Assembly (NCBI GenBank): GCA_016719615.1
Contig: JADJYQ010000001.1
Location: 470,501 to 534,500 of the forward strand
DNA length: 64,000 bases
Source: Saprospiraceae bacterium
GTDB lineage: Bacteria; Bacteroidota; Bacteroidia; Chitinophagales; Saprospiraceae
Reading direction: 5' to 3'
A program made the translations under genes and the position numbers. A model generated the notes under the pieces. The model searched no databases and was not told the origin of the DNA. It was given only the letters and a program-made list of their open reading frames with translations. Shown piece by piece: positions 17,868-27,673 of the stretch. Every line of letters starts with the position of its first letter. Within the stretch, counting starts at the first letter, position 1.

Positions 17868-18046
17868 GTTTGCGAATAATGAAATTAAAAATAAGTCAGG
17901 ATAACAAATACTACAACTCATTTAAATTTCTTTACAATAATTTAATCTATTTCTTTTTTATTAAATACATTGAGGTAACAATTAGATTACTTATACATTT
18001 AATAAATACGTAATATGTATTTAATGGAGAGTTGATCGATCTGCGC

Positions 18047-18054
18047 TAATTTTG
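18047..18054 (+). promoter_or_regulatory. -7 promoter element
   Basis: TAATTTTG matches TAnnTTTG and lies 19 bases before the perfect palindrome at 18073, upstream of the phosphodiesterase gene. Confidence 0.55.
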
Positions 18055-18072
18055 TTGCATAACCTGGGAATG

Positions 18073-18092
18073 TTACTAACATATGTTAGTAA
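18073..18092. promoter_or_regulatory. Perfect 20-bp palindrome, candidate TetR-type operator
   Basis: TTACTAACATATGTTAGTAA is identical on both strands. It lies between the -7 box at 18047 and the start codon at 18162, an ideal repressor position. Its ACTAAC/GTTAGT arms recur before paaB and elsewhere in the window. Confidence 0.6.
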
Positions 18093-18161
18093 GCATTTTT
18101 ATATACTGATGCGACGATTGAAGTTGCCCATTCATTTGTAAAACCATTTAAACCGATGTGC

Positions 18162-19181
18162 ATGAAATTTGTAAAGGGTTTCTTTTGTTTTTTATCTATG
18201 TTTATTCTTTCGGATGTTTTGGCCGGCTCCAGAAAAGTATTATTAATTGGAATTGATGGGGTGCGTGCAGATGCTTTGCAACGAGCGGATATGCCTACTT
18301 TGGATTGGCTGCACCGCAATGGGTTCGGTACGTTTGCTTCCTGGCACCAGGACATTACTATTTCAGGTCCTTCCTGGAGCAGTATACTTTGTGGAGTTTA
18401 TCATGATAAGCATGGGGTTGTGAATAATAAATTCAGGGGAAAAAGGTATGATCGTTATCCTATGCTTCCAATAATTGCAAAATCATATGAACCTGGTTTA
18501 AAATTTGGTATGTACATGGAATGGGATAAACTCATCAAACACTCTGTTGGACAGCAATGGGATCAAATTCTAAAAGGTTCTATAGCAGGTACGGATGAGA
18601 CTGCTGAACGCTCATCTGAATGGCTAATAGAAACTGACCTTGATTTCTATTTTGTTTACTTTGGAGCTGCTGATTATGTAGGCCATATTTCTGGTTTTTC
18701 GCCGCACAATCCCTTTTACAGATGGACGCTTGAAGGAATTGATCGGGGTGTCAACGAGGTCATTCATAGTTTAAAGAGGCGAAAAGATTATTTTAATGAA
18801 GATTGGTTGATTTTATTAACTACAGATCATGGCGGTACTTTATTTAGCCATGGAGGATTGAGTCCAAGTGAGAGGCAAGTTTTTTGGTTGGCATATTCAG
18901 ATCGGATTCAAAAGAATACATTGTGTGGTTTAGATTGTGGAAATATCAATGATATTTCCAATCCTAGGATTTCAGCTTTGCAACACCATGTTCCTGTACA
19001 ACCTGATATTGCGACTACTGCATTACATCATTTATTGTTCGCATCGATTTGCAAACCTTCTGATTTGAATTGCTGGAATTTAGATGGAGTCTCATGGTTG
19101 GATCCCATGGGATTGAGCAATGAGAAAAAACCAGCCAATGAGTTTGCATATCATGACTTACTTATTAATAATTGTAATTAA
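18162..19181 (+). CDS. Secreted alkaline phosphatase-superfamily phosphodiesterase
   Basis: About 339 residues with a signal peptide (MKFVKGFFCFLSMFILSDVLAG). The metal-binding start of the alkaline-phosphatase fold is seen as LIGIDGVRADALQ, the nucleophile region as ISGPSWSSILCG (Ser, where Thr or Ser is expected), and later metal ligands as KHGVVNN, FVYFGAADYVGH and TTDHGG. This is the pattern of type I nucleotide pyrophosphatases/phosphodiesterases. ATG 18162 (second Met) directly precedes the signal peptide; 18156 is possible. It is probably periplasmic or surface-exposed, and may scavenge phosphate from nucleotides or lipids. The palindrome just upstream suggests repression by a TetR-like factor. 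Confidence 0.78.
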   Translation: MKFVKGFFCFLSMFILSDVLAGSRKVLLIGIDGVRADALQRADMPTLDWLHRNGFGTFASWHQDITISGPSWSSILCGVYHDKHGVVNNKFRGKRYDRYPMLPIIAKSYEPGLKFGMYMEWDKLIKHSVGQQWDQILKGSIAGTDETAERSSEWLIETDLDFYFVYFGAADYVGHISGFSPHNPFYRWTLEGIDRGVNEVIHSLKRRKDYFNEDWLILLTTDHGGTLFSHGGLSPSERQVFWLAYSDRIQKNTLCGLDCGNINDISNPRISALQHHVPVQPDIATTALHHLLFASICKPSDLNCWNLDGVSWLDPMGLSNEKKPANEFAYHDLLINNCN

Positions 19182-19214
19182 GCGCGCCTAAATTCAAATT
19201 AAAGACCCTTTAGT

Positions 19215-20067
19215 ATGGAGCGCAAATTAAAAAATCGCTGTTATTTCGGATGTGCATTTGGGTACATTTGGTTGCCATGCACAGGAACTGTTGAATTACC
19301 TAAGGTCTATCCAACCTGAAATATTGATTATTAACGGGGATTTCATTGATGGGTGGCAATTTAGAAGGAATTATTTTCCTGCTCAGCATATTCAGGTGAT
19401 TTATGAAATTATGAGAAAAGCCATGGAGGGGACCCGGGTGTATTATTTAGCTGGAAACCATGATGAATTTATTCGAAAATTTATTCCTTTTTTTTCTGGT
19501 AATATTTATTTTAGGGACCAGTTGGAACTTGAATTAAACGGCAAAAAGTATTTGTTCTTTCATGGTGACGTTTTTGATTTTTCTATACAATTATCGCCCT
19601 TACTTGCAAAACTCGGAGGATTTGGATATGATCATTTGATTCGATTTAATACCATGATCAATAAACTAAGAACTCGTTTTGGAATGGCTAGAATTTCATT
19701 TGCCCACAATGTAAAGTGTAAAATTAAAAAGGCCATTAAATTTATTCAGAGTTTTGAAGAAGAGGCCATCGCCTTTGCAAAAAGCCGCAAAGTGGATTAT
19801 GTAGTATGCGGGCATATCCACATACCCTGCATTAGAGAAGTAGTGGAAGAGTCTTACCAATTGACGTATATGAATTCTGGAGACTGGATCGAAAATTTAA
19901 CTGTGCTTGAATACCAGGACCTCAATTGGTCTCTTTACACGTATGATGAAACGGATTTTGAATTTCTCAATAAGAAAATTGTGATCAAGGAGAAACCTGC
20001 AAAAGCTTTTCACGAAGTGCTGCAAGAGCAGCTCTTAGATCTGAATATTTATGAAAAAGCCCACTAA
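19215..20067 (+). CDS. LpxH-like UDP-2,3-diacylglucosamine pyrophosphatase family metallophosphatase (frameshift near start)
   Basis: A calcineurin-like phosphoesterase of about 284 residues. NGDFIDGW, AGNHDEF, FHGDVFDF and VCGHIHIP carry the metal ligands. The first metal motif, SDVHLGTFG, is only in frame if the A6 run at 19229-19234 is changed by -1 or +2 bases after ATG 19215; then the protein starts MERKLKIAVISDVHLG, as in relatives. As given, the frame opens only at 19252 (GTG) and would lack the first Asp and His, so I treat this as a homopolymer error. It likely acts on UDP-diacylglucosamine in lipid A synthesis or on a similar lipid-linked diphosphate. Confidence 0.72.
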
Positions 20068-20076
20068 AGTGTTTTC

Positions 20077-20382
20077 TTAAATATTTTCTATAAGGTCTAC
20101 CTGTTCTTTATCAAGATTTACTTTATAACCTACACCTTTAATCGACTTGATCACCGCCTTATCAATTTTTTTACGAAGTTGCACAATATGAACATCAACT
20201 GTTCGATCCATCAGTTTAGGTTCTTCGCCCCAAATCTTTCTGAATAATTGTTCCCTGGTAAAGACGCGGCCCGGTTCCAGGCACATATGCCAAAGGATTT
20301 GAAATTCCCTTCGGGTCAGGTCTTTTATTTTAAATTCATCTTTTATGACCAGATGTCGGCTGCTATCCACTGTTAATTTCAT
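20077..20382 (-). CDS. Stand-alone OmpR/PhoB-type winged-helix DNA-binding protein
   Basis: Only 101 residues: the effector domain of an OmpR/PhoB response regulator (LTRREFQILWHMCLEPGRVF, TREQLFRKIWG, RTVDVHIVQLRKKI, IKGVGYKV) without a receiver domain. Upstream, the frame closes 17 codons before the ATG and no receiver sequence is visible in any frame over 300 bp. It may bind DNA constitutively or be a remnant. Histidine kinase genes are absent nearby. The gene ends 9 bp after the convergent metallophosphatase gene. Confidence 0.72.
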   Translation of the reverse strand: MKLTVDSSRHLVIKDEFKIKDLTRREFQILWHMCLEPGRVFTREQLFRKIWGEEPKLMDRTVDVHIVQLRKKIDKAVIKSIKGVGYKVNLDKEQVDLIENI

Positions 20383-20678
20383 AGAGGAAGAAAATCCTTT
20401 TACATTTTGATGGTGGATTCTTCTGCAAAATTATTTGAACTAACCCGCCCTTTTGTTTATTGCAGGTTATGGAATTATTAAGAGTTTATATCTGGTTATT
20501 ATGGGTTAAAGGTTCTTCTGTAAGACTCCAAATAAAATAAAGTGTTTGGTCTGCCCCAAAACTTAGTGATACATATGTTCTCATGTTTAAAATCCGTATG
20601 TGGAATTTTTTTTCAGGGTGGACCCGCTCATTTTTTCCGAATGATTGTATTAGGAAATTAGCTTTTGCAGAGTATTGT

Positions 20679-22204
20679 TTATCTCATGATCTCCAGGACA
20701 TCCTGTTGCAACAAGGCCCCGTTCGGTTATAAAATGCAATCAGATACTGACCATTGGGTATGGAAGCATCGAGATCCAGCTGATACTGATGTCCGGAGTG
20801 CGCGATAAAAACTTTGCGTTGCACGAGCGTTCCCAATAAATCATAGATGCGCAGCTCCATGTCCATTCCGCTGCCGGTTCTGGCATGAATATAAACAGTA
20901 GAGGCAGCCGGATTGGGATACAGCACAAAAGCTTTTTCCCTGCCATTTGAAACATCTTTTGTATCGACGACTTTATGACAACCGGGTACCAGGCAACCGA
21001 AACTGTCAACCTTTACAATCCAGGATTTAGAAGTATTGATGCTATCTATCCAACTGAATCCTGTTAAGTAAAAACCACCATCTGAAGCCTTCGAGATGTT
21101 AAAGAATTGTTCTGTAGATCGGTCAGATTTATTTATTATCCTGGACCAAATACTATCTCCTTTTGCCGAAAATTTTACCAAGTAACCATCACCTTTTTTT
21201 CCTGCCTCCGAGAAATATTTACCTGAGCAAATATAATTATTGGATGGATCCTCAACGCAATACCTTATTTCTCCATCATAAATTTTCATAATTCTTTTGG
21301 TCCAATTAATTAAACCGTTTGGGCTCATATTGATAAGTAATACCACAGAAAATTTATCTCCAAAAAAGTCTGGATTGTACGAATCTCCAATAAACAATAT
21401 AGAATTATCATCTTGGACAAAGGCATTAAATACTCCTTCCAGGTAATCCGGAGAGGGAATTTGTTTTCTCCAAATCAACTTACCATTTGGACTAACTTTA
21501 ACAATGACCGCATCGTGATTAAACCCACTTTTTTTTACAATGCCACAGGCATAAATATTCTCATCTTTATCAGCAGTCAAGCCATAATATCCTTCTAGTG
21601 TAGTAGTGTCGAAGTCGTTGACTTCAATAAAATGAATAAGATTTCCTACATTATCTGTAATAGCAACCACACCATGTGAAGTTAATGAAGCAGATGAATT
21701 TGGTCTCCGCTGATCCTTTCCACCACAATATGCAATGCGTCCCCCATTAAGTGGCAATATTTTTTGAACATAGCAACGATTATAATTTGTTTTAAATTCC
21801 TTTGTCCAAATTGTGTCTAGTTTAAAGTTTAGTTCAGCATACCAAAAATTCTCAAAGGTATCGCTGTTAATAAATCGTGTTCCAGCAAGTAATATTGATT
21901 GATCCAACTTTTTAGCATCTAAAATTGTAACTGCATTAACAGAATCTAATAATACTGATTTATAAAATATATTACCATTTCGGTCTAGAATTGAGACCCT
22001 TTCTGTCCTCCATATTTTCCTAGCGTATGCCGTTGTCGTAAAAATTAAAAGGGAATCCTTGAACAACTCAATTAATGGATGGTACACGCCATCAACATAA
22101 TTTCGATCAGAGGGTAAGACAACATTAAAATAAGTTTGGGTAAATGCAAAATGGTTAAAGCTCGAAATTATTAGAAAACAAAAAATGGAAATTGACTTTT
22201 TCAT
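20679..22204 (-). CDS. T9SS-exported beta-propeller-like protein, copy B (C-terminal frameshift)
   Basis: A surface or secreted protein of about 508 residues with a signal peptide (MKKSISIFCFLIISSFNHFAFTQ). Several blade-like repeats follow (VKVSPNGKLIWRKQ, LINMSPNGLINWTKR, VKFSAKGDSIWSR, WIVKVDSFG), then a T9SS type A sorting domain (FVLYPNPAASTVYI). In the sequence as given the end reads RTGPCCNRMSWRS, stopping at 20684. One more base in the C4 run at 20717-20720 restores RTGALLQQDVLEIMR with a stop at 20679, a normal sorting-domain end. It is a tandem paralogue of the gene at 22916-24436. Function unknown; likely a surface-displayed propeller. Confidence 0.75.
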
Positions 22205-22215
22205 TGTAATAAAAA

Positions 22216-22240
22216 GCAGGCGGTTTTAATTGCCGCCTGC
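22216..22240. promoter_or_regulatory. Conserved intergenic hairpin, copy B
   Basis: GCAGGCGG / CCGCCTGC arms with a 9-base loop between the small T9SS gene fragment and the propeller gene. The same arms occur at 24447-24471 in the duplicated copy. It could attenuate readthrough from the upstream gene. Confidence 0.6.
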
Positions 22241-22250
22241 CAAATTTAAT

Positions 22251-22835
22251 TTATTTTTTAATAAATTTACTTAATTCGCTCATGTTTATGCCATTACTCG
22301 ATTTCAATATATAAACAGCTGAAGGTAAACCTGCGGTATTCATACGCAGATGCCCTGAATTTTGATCCAAATCAATTTGAGACCATATACTACCATCCAA
22401 ACCCATGATACTAAATGAGTAATTCTCTCCCACTGGCATCCAGTAACTGATGCTTAGTTGATCTTCAACTGGATTAGGATGTATCCTTACCTTATTATCC
22501 GTCAATTTCCTTTCAACTTTCTTGTTCTTTTGACTTCTGTACTCCAATGAAGTGTCAGTTTCAATAATGGACAGATACTCCTTATCATAGAATTGAGTCA
22601 AAATAATCTGTGCCGCAAAACCTCCAATGTTTCTGTTTTCCGCAATATCTTCGAGATCTTCAATTTTGGCTTGCGGCAATTCTGATAAAGATAATTCATT
22701 TTGTGTAGCATAAACCAGAATATAGAATAAATCAGAGAAATTTTGTGTTTCATTTGAATTAACCGGTAATGATTCAACCACATCAATGGCTTCGCTGATT
22801 TCTCCTTGATCTAACAACAGAAGGGCAAGGGCCAT
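22251..22835 (-). pseudogene. 5'-truncated paralogue of the small T9SS protein at 24482
   Basis: Reads MALALLLLDQGEISEAIDVVESL... and ends with a sorting domain (IHPNPVEDQL ... SELSKFIKK). It aligns along its full length with residues ~40-234 of the copy A protein, but the upstream 40 residues are replaced by unrelated DNA directly behind the copy A propeller stop (22916). There is no signal peptide and only an internal Met for a start. I read it as the broken end of the tandem duplication; it could still be translated as a cytosolic fragment. Confidence 0.7.
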
Positions 22836-22915
22836 TTTATAGTTTTCTCTCGATTCACCTATTGTGAGCGAAAGTCTACAAATTGTGATAGTAATTTTCC
22901 ACTAGTTTTAATTGC

Positions 22916-24436
22916 TCAATGTAGCTCCAATTTTTCTACTTGTACCATTTTTCCCTTTTCATTTAACACACATAATGTATAAATTTCAGAAGACAGTTGA
23001 TCAGGAATTTCAACGACATACTGCTTACCAGAATCAGGCTGAAAGGAATACTTAAAAACTTCACGCCCCTGCAGATCAATAACTTTAATTTGATAATTTT
23101 TGCTTTCTGTAATTCTGCTCAGAAAATAAAAGACCTCTCTGGCAGGATTGGGAAAAAATTTAAATGCAGCTACTTTTCTTTTACTAATATCGTTCGTATT
23201 GACCACATTCTGACAACCGGGTACCAGGCAACCAAAGCTGTCAACCTTCACTATCCAGGATTTAGAAGTATTGATGCTATCGATTTTACTAAGTCCTGTA
23301 AGGTAGAACCCACCGTCAGAAGCTTTCGAAATGTTGAAGAATTGTTCCGTTCGTTCAGTTTTACTAATAACTCGTGACCAAAGGCTGTCACCGGTTGGGG
23401 TGAATTTGCAAATCCATCCATCTGCTTTAGTTTCCCGATTGGGTTTATAGTAGCCGGCGCAAACTGTATTTCCAGCATTATCTGAAACACAATTATCAAT
23501 ATAATTTTCAAATCCTTTCATAATTCTCTTTGTAAAATCGATATTACCATCAGGCAAAAGGCTCAACAATAAAATGAAACTAAAATCATCATCGAAAAAA
23601 TTTGGTTTATAAGAATCTCCAACAAATAGAATACTTCCATTGGGCATACTTTGGCCATAAAGTAAGCCTTCCGAAAATTCCAATGATGGTACCTGTTTTC
23701 TCCAAATCAACTTACCATTTGGACTAACTTTAACAATGACTGCATCGTGATTAAACCCACTTTTTTTAACGATGCCACATGAGTAGATATTTTCATCCTT
23801 ATCCACAGCCAAGCCATAATATCCTTCCAGTGTTGTGGTATCGAGATCATTGAACTCAACAAAGTGAATCAGGTTTCCAATACTATCTGCTATTGCTACA
23901 ACGCCATGCGAAGTCAATGATGCAGTAGAATTTGGTCTCCGCTGATCCTTCCCACCACAAAATGCAATTCGCTGACCTCTTAATGCCAATATTTTTTGTA
24001 CATAACATCGATTATAATCAGTTAATAACTCCTTTGTCCACAAAGTGTCTAACTGAAGACTCAATTTGCAATACCAAAAGTTCTCTACTGTATCTTTATA
24101 AACAAACCTTGTGCCTGCAATATAAATTGCGGAATCATTTAATTTTGAATCAAAAATAGTGATTGTACTAATCGAGTCTAAAAATGGGACACCAGTGTAA
24201 ACAAATCCATACCGGTTCATGACTTCTATATTTGGAGTACCATGCCTTTCGCGAAGATAAATTCGAGATGTCATAAAAATCAAAGAGTCCTGAGATAACT
24301 CAACCAGAGGATGATACAATCCATCTACATAATTTCGATCAGAAGGTAATACAACATTAAAATAAGTTTGGGTAAATGAAAAATGGTTAAAGATCGAAAT
24401 TATAAGAAAGCAAAAAATGGAAATAGACTTTTTCAT
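22916..24436 (-). CDS. T9SS-exported beta-propeller-like protein, copy A
   Basis: A 506-residue paralogue of the 20679-22204 gene with the same layout: signal peptide (MKKSISIFCFLIISIFNHFSFTQ), blade-like repeats (IVKVSPNGKLIWRKQ, LSLLPDGNIDFTKR, CKFTPTGDSLWSR, SWIVKVDSFGCLVPGC), and a sorting domain from about residue 430 (FKFFPNPAREVFY ... KMVQVEKLELH). Its C-terminus is intact, which supports the reconstruction of copy B. ATG 24436 starts the signal peptide; the upstream Met at 24457 lies inside the hairpin. Function unknown. Confidence 0.8.
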   Translation of the reverse strand: MKKSISIFCFLIISIFNHFSFTQTYFNVVLPSDRNYVDGLYHPLVELSQDSLIFMTSRIYLRERHGTPNIEVMNRYGFVYTGVPFLDSISTITIFDSKLNDSAIYIAGTRFVYKDTVENFWYCKLSLQLDTLWTKELLTDYNRCYVQKILALRGQRIAFCGGKDQRRPNSTASLTSHGVVAIADSIGNLIHFVEFNDLDTTTLEGYYGLAVDKDENIYSCGIVKKSGFNHDAVIVKVSPNGKLIWRKQVPSLEFSEGLLYGQSMPNGSILFVGDSYKPNFFDDDFSFILLLSLLPDGNIDFTKRIMKGFENYIDNCVSDNAGNTVCAGYYKPNRETKADGWICKFTPTGDSLWSRVISKTERTEQFFNISKASDGGFYLTGLSKIDSINTSKSWIVKVDSFGCLVPGCQNVVNTNDISKRKVAAFKFFPNPAREVFYFLSRITESKNYQIKVIDLQGREVFKYSFQPDSGKQYVVEIPDQLSSEIYTLCVLNEKGKMVQVEKLELH

Positions 24437-24446
24437 AATAATAAAT

Positions 24447-24471
24447 GCAGGCGGCACTATTTACCGCCTGC
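24447..24471. promoter_or_regulatory. Conserved intergenic hairpin, copy A
   Basis: Same arms (GCAGGCGG / CCGCCTGC) as at 22216-22240 with a different loop sequence, so the stem is conserved while the loop drifts. Confidence 0.6.
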
Positions 24472-24481
24472 CAAATTTAAT

Positions 24482-25186
24482 TTATTTTTTAATAAATTTC
24501 TGTACTTCAATCATTTTTGATCCATTACTTAGTTGTAAGATATAAATTCCAGGAGGAAGCATTTCAGTGACCATAGTTATTGTTCCTCTACCTTGTGGTG
24601 ATTTAACACTTGACCAAGTTTTTCCTTCGATTGAGTGGATAGTAAATGTGAATAGAGGCTCATCCACTAAATTATAACTAACATTCAATTTGTCAATAAC
24701 CGGGACAGGATGAATTCTGAATAAATTCTTTTTTAAACTCGAATTCCTTTTTTTGTCATTCCAAATTCTGTATTCCAGAGAGCTATCCGTCTCGATGATT
24801 GACAAAAACTCCCTGTTATAAAATTGCGAGAGAATAGCCTGTGCAGAGTATCCACCAATGTTTCTGATTTGCGCAATTTCTTCAAGATCTTCGATTTTGG
24901 ACTGTGGCAATTCTGATATGGATACTTCATTTTGTGCAGCATAAACCAGAATATGGAAAAATTCAGAGAAACTTTGGGTTTCGCTGGAATTACCGGATAA
25001 GGATTCCACCACATCAATGGCTTCGCTGATTTCCCCTTGATCTAACAACAGAAGGGCAAGGGCCATTTTATAGTTTTCTCCGGACTCACCCTCTAACAAT
25101 AGCATTATGGTATCAATTTCAGCTGCTGCAACATAAAATCGGAGTAATTCATTAACCAACAATTCCCGTTCAGTACCTTCCGGCAT
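24482..25186 (-). CDS. Small T9SS sorting-domain protein, copy A
   Basis: 234 residues. The first 130 are helical, TPR-like (NELLRFYVAAAEIDTIMLLLEG, EAIDVVESLSGNSSETQSF, KIEDLEEIAQIRNIGG), and the last ~80 form a T9SS sorting domain (IHPVPVIDKLNVSYN ... MIEVQKFIKK). No signal peptide is seen and an in-frame stop stands three codons upstream of the ATG, so the protein may be the tail of a larger ancestral gene. It precedes the propeller gene by 46 bp with a hairpin between. Function unknown. Confidence 0.6.
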   Translation of the reverse strand: MPEGTERELLVNELLRFYVAAAEIDTIMLLLEGESGENYKMALALLLLDQGEISEAIDVVESLSGNSSETQSFSEFFHILVYAAQNEVSISELPQSKIEDLEEIAQIRNIGGYSAQAILSQFYNREFLSIIETDSSLEYRIWNDKKRNSSLKKNLFRIHPVPVIDKLNVSYNLVDEPLFTFTIHSIEGKTWSSVKSPQGRGTITMVTEMLPPGIYILQLSNGSKMIEVQKFIKK

Positions 25187-25575
25187 ATTGTACTACACTC
25201 TCAGGGTAAACCCTGATTTTTTAAAATAACCGGCAATGTTGTTTGTTATTCTTAGATATTTTTTAGATCATTGCACTGGATCTGTTGGTCGCATTTGCGG
25301 TACAAACGTATAATATGCCCATCAACGGCTCTGTAACACTTCAGTATTCTCCTCAAGCCCTTTCAAAAAAATAAGTTTTCTATTAGGCTAGCTTGCCTCC
25401 TAAACGTTTGGTGTGCTTTCTGTTTGCAGGTTCTGCAAAGTATTGATGAAACTTTTTATGTAGAAATTTTCATTCAACGAATGTATAATTTTCACATAAT
25501 AGTCTTGAAGTTTTCGTTGATGCTTGCAGCAAAACAGGGATAAAAAGTTTGACCGGCCGAGGGAGGCGGCTTTTT
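25187..25575. other. 389-bp intergenic region, no gene seen
   Basis: No credible ORF or RNA gene. A short GC-rich stem (GCCG / CGGC around 25556-25572, followed by seven T on the plus strand) near the dapA end could be a weak terminator. Confidence 0.4.
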
Positions 25576-26469
25576 TTAGTTGCTTTGGATCTTGTTCATT
25601 TCTGCCTTGAGGTTTTCAAAATTAGCGGCTGACATACGCACTAAGGGAAGTCGAAAATCATGGCTACATAAACCCAGATGATGTACGGCGGCTTTAATGC
25701 CCACGGGATTTCCTTCGATGTACAACCATTTATGCAAATCAAATAATTTGAAATTAAGTTGTGCTGCAGCAGAAAAATCATTGTTGAGAGCAGCACGGAT
25801 CATGTTAGAAAAAATTTGAGGATACGCATTGGCGATAACAGAGATCACACCATCACCACCAATTCCGATGAGTCCTAATGCAAGCGGATCATCTCCTGAT
25901 AGTACTAAAAAATTTTGAGGCCGGTCTTTTAGAATTTTTGTTGCTTGCGTTAAATCTCCTGAAGCTTCTTTAACGGCTATAAATTTAGTAGAAGCATGCG
26001 CAAGTCTCAAACAGGTTTCTGGCAGAATGTTCGATGCAGTTCTTCCCGGAACATTGTAAATAATAATGGGCAATGGAGACATTTCAACAAGTTTCATATA
26101 GTGCTGGTAAATGCCTTCCTGTGAAGGTTTGTTGTAAGCGGGGCTGCTGGATAATATAGCGGTGATGCCTGAAGTATTTAGTTGTTGAAGTTCTTTGCAA
26201 AGTTCTGCAGTATTATTGCCTCCAATTCCAACAACCACCGGTACTTTTCCGGCAGCTTCTTTTGCCGTAAATGCCATTACGGCAAAACGTTTTTCCAAAC
26301 TGAGCGTCACAGCTTCACCTGTCGTGCCCATAGAGACAAGGTATTCAACGCCTCCCTGTATGCAATGATCAATGATTTTTGAAAGGGCAGGGTAATCAAT
26401 TTGACCTGAAGGATCAAAAGGAGTAATGAGTGCTACACCCGTACCTCTGAGGAATTGATAATTATTCAT
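25576..26469 (-). CDS. dapA: 4-hydroxy-tetrahydrodipicolinate synthase
   Basis: This 297-residue cytosolic enzyme condenses pyruvate with aspartate semialdehyde in lysine/diaminopimelate synthesis. SMGTTGEAVTLS carries the Thr pair, IIYNVPGRT the active-site Tyr, and FIAVKEASGDL the Schiff-base Lys; SPAYNKPSQEGIYQHY is the family signature. Length is normal. It is followed upstream by accA on the same strand with a 17-bp gap, so the two are probably cotranscribed. Confidence 0.95.
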   Translation of the reverse strand: MNNYQFLRGTGVALITPFDPSGQIDYPALSKIIDHCIQGGVEYLVSMGTTGEAVTLSLEKRFAVMAFTAKEAAGKVPVVVGIGGNNTAELCKELQQLNTSGITAILSSSPAYNKPSQEGIYQHYMKLVEMSPLPIIIYNVPGRTASNILPETCLRLAHASTKFIAVKEASGDLTQATKILKDRPQNFLVLSGDDPLALGLIGIGGDGVISVIANAYPQIFSNMIRAALNNDFSAAAQLNFKLFDLHKWLYIEGNPVGIKAAVHHLGLCSHDFRLPLVRMSAANFENLKAEMNKIQSN

Positions 26470-26486
26470 TTATGTAAAATTAATCA

Positions 26487-27437
26487 CTATTTGGAAACTT
26501 CAATAAACCGTCCCATTTTACTGTATTTCTCAATGCGCTGATGAATGAGTTCTTCTTTTGGTAAAAGGATTAATTCAGCCAATTGTGCTTTCAAATGTTT
26601 TTTTAAGTTTTTGGCCATGCCTTCGTGATCAGCATGTGCACCGCCAAGGGGTTCTTTCACGATGCCGTCGACCAAACCAAAGGATTCCATATTTTCTGCT
26701 GTTAGTTTAAGTGCTTCTGCAGCTTGTTCTTTGAAATTCCAACTCCGCCAAAGTATAGAAGAACAAGACTCTGGTGATATCACTGAATACCAGGTATTTT
26801 CGAGCATAAACACCCTATCGCCAACGCCAATGCCCAATGCACCACCGGAGGCTCCTTCGCCTATGATATAACAAAGTATAGGTACTTCGAGTTTGGCCAT
26901 TTCAAACAGGTTTCTTGCGATAGCTTCTGCCTGTCCGCGCTCTTCCGCTTCAATGCCAGGATAAGCACCCGGGGTGTCAATAAACGTAATGACCGGCAAA
27001 TTAAATTTTTCTGCCAATTTCATCAGTCGCAATGCTTTTCGGTAACCTTCCGGATTGGCCATTCCAAAATTCCGGTATTGTCTGAGTTTGGTTGTATTTC
27101 CTTTTTGATGACCTATAATGACGACATCAAATTGGTCAATTTTAGCAAGACCACCTACGATGGCTTTATCATCTTTTACACAACGGTCGCCATGCAACTC
27201 AATAAACTTTTTAGCTATCAGTTTGATGTAATCTAAAGTATAAGGACGATTGGGATGTCTCGATAAGGAAACTTTCTGCCAGCCGGTTAAATTGCTGTAA
27301 ATCTGTTTACGAGTCTCTTTTATTTTTTCTTCGAGTTCCGCAATTTTTTCAGACATATCAATCTTGCTGTCCTCAGCAATTTTCTGAAGTTTGCTCAACT
27401 GGTCGTAGAGGTTCTCGAGGGGTTTTTCAAAATCCAT
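26487..27437 (-). CDS. accA: Acetyl-CoA carboxylase carboxyltransferase subunit alpha
   Basis: About 316 residues. AccA pairs with AccD to transfer the carboxyl group from biotin to acetyl-CoA in fatty-acid synthesis. The N-terminal coiled coil (KLQKIAEDSKIDMSEKIAEL), WQKVSLSRHPNRPYTLDYI, FIDTPGAYPGIEAEERGQ and GEGASGGALGIGVGD are characteristic. I start at ATG 27437 (MDFEKPLENLY), which matches relatives; the three residues before it are probably not translated. Confidence 0.95.
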   Translation of the reverse strand: MDFEKPLENLYDQLSKLQKIAEDSKIDMSEKIAELEEKIKETRKQIYSNLTGWQKVSLSRHPNRPYTLDYIKLIAKKFIELHGDRCVKDDKAIVGGLAKIDQFDVVIIGHQKGNTTKLRQYRNFGMANPEGYRKALRLMKLAEKFNLPVITFIDTPGAYPGIEAEERGQAEAIARNLFEMAKLEVPILCYIIGEGASGGALGIGVGDRVFMLENTWYSVISPESCSSILWRSWNFKEQAAEALKLTAENMESFGLVDGIVKEPLGGAHADHEGMAKNLKKHLKAQLAELILLPKEELIHQRIEKYSKMGRFIEVSK

Positions 27438-27673
27438 GAAGATCATAAGAAAATATTAGTAGGTATCGATAATCTTAGAAAGCCTGAATCAAAGGGCAAT
27501 TTAGTGGAAACCGAATTAATCCCAACTAATTTTTACTTATAGTTAAAATATATTATTTGTAAATTGAATATAACCAATATATTACATATTATTTAATATT
27601 TACATTTATAAATTAAATTTTAAATTCTTCCTGTTTTGAGTTTCAGGGCTTCTGTTTGGATGGATTTTAAGAC

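Noticed and set aside
19252..20067. Short GTG-started metallophosphatase
   Set aside because: It would lack the first metal-binding Asp and His; the conserved SDVH segment is present upstream out of frame.
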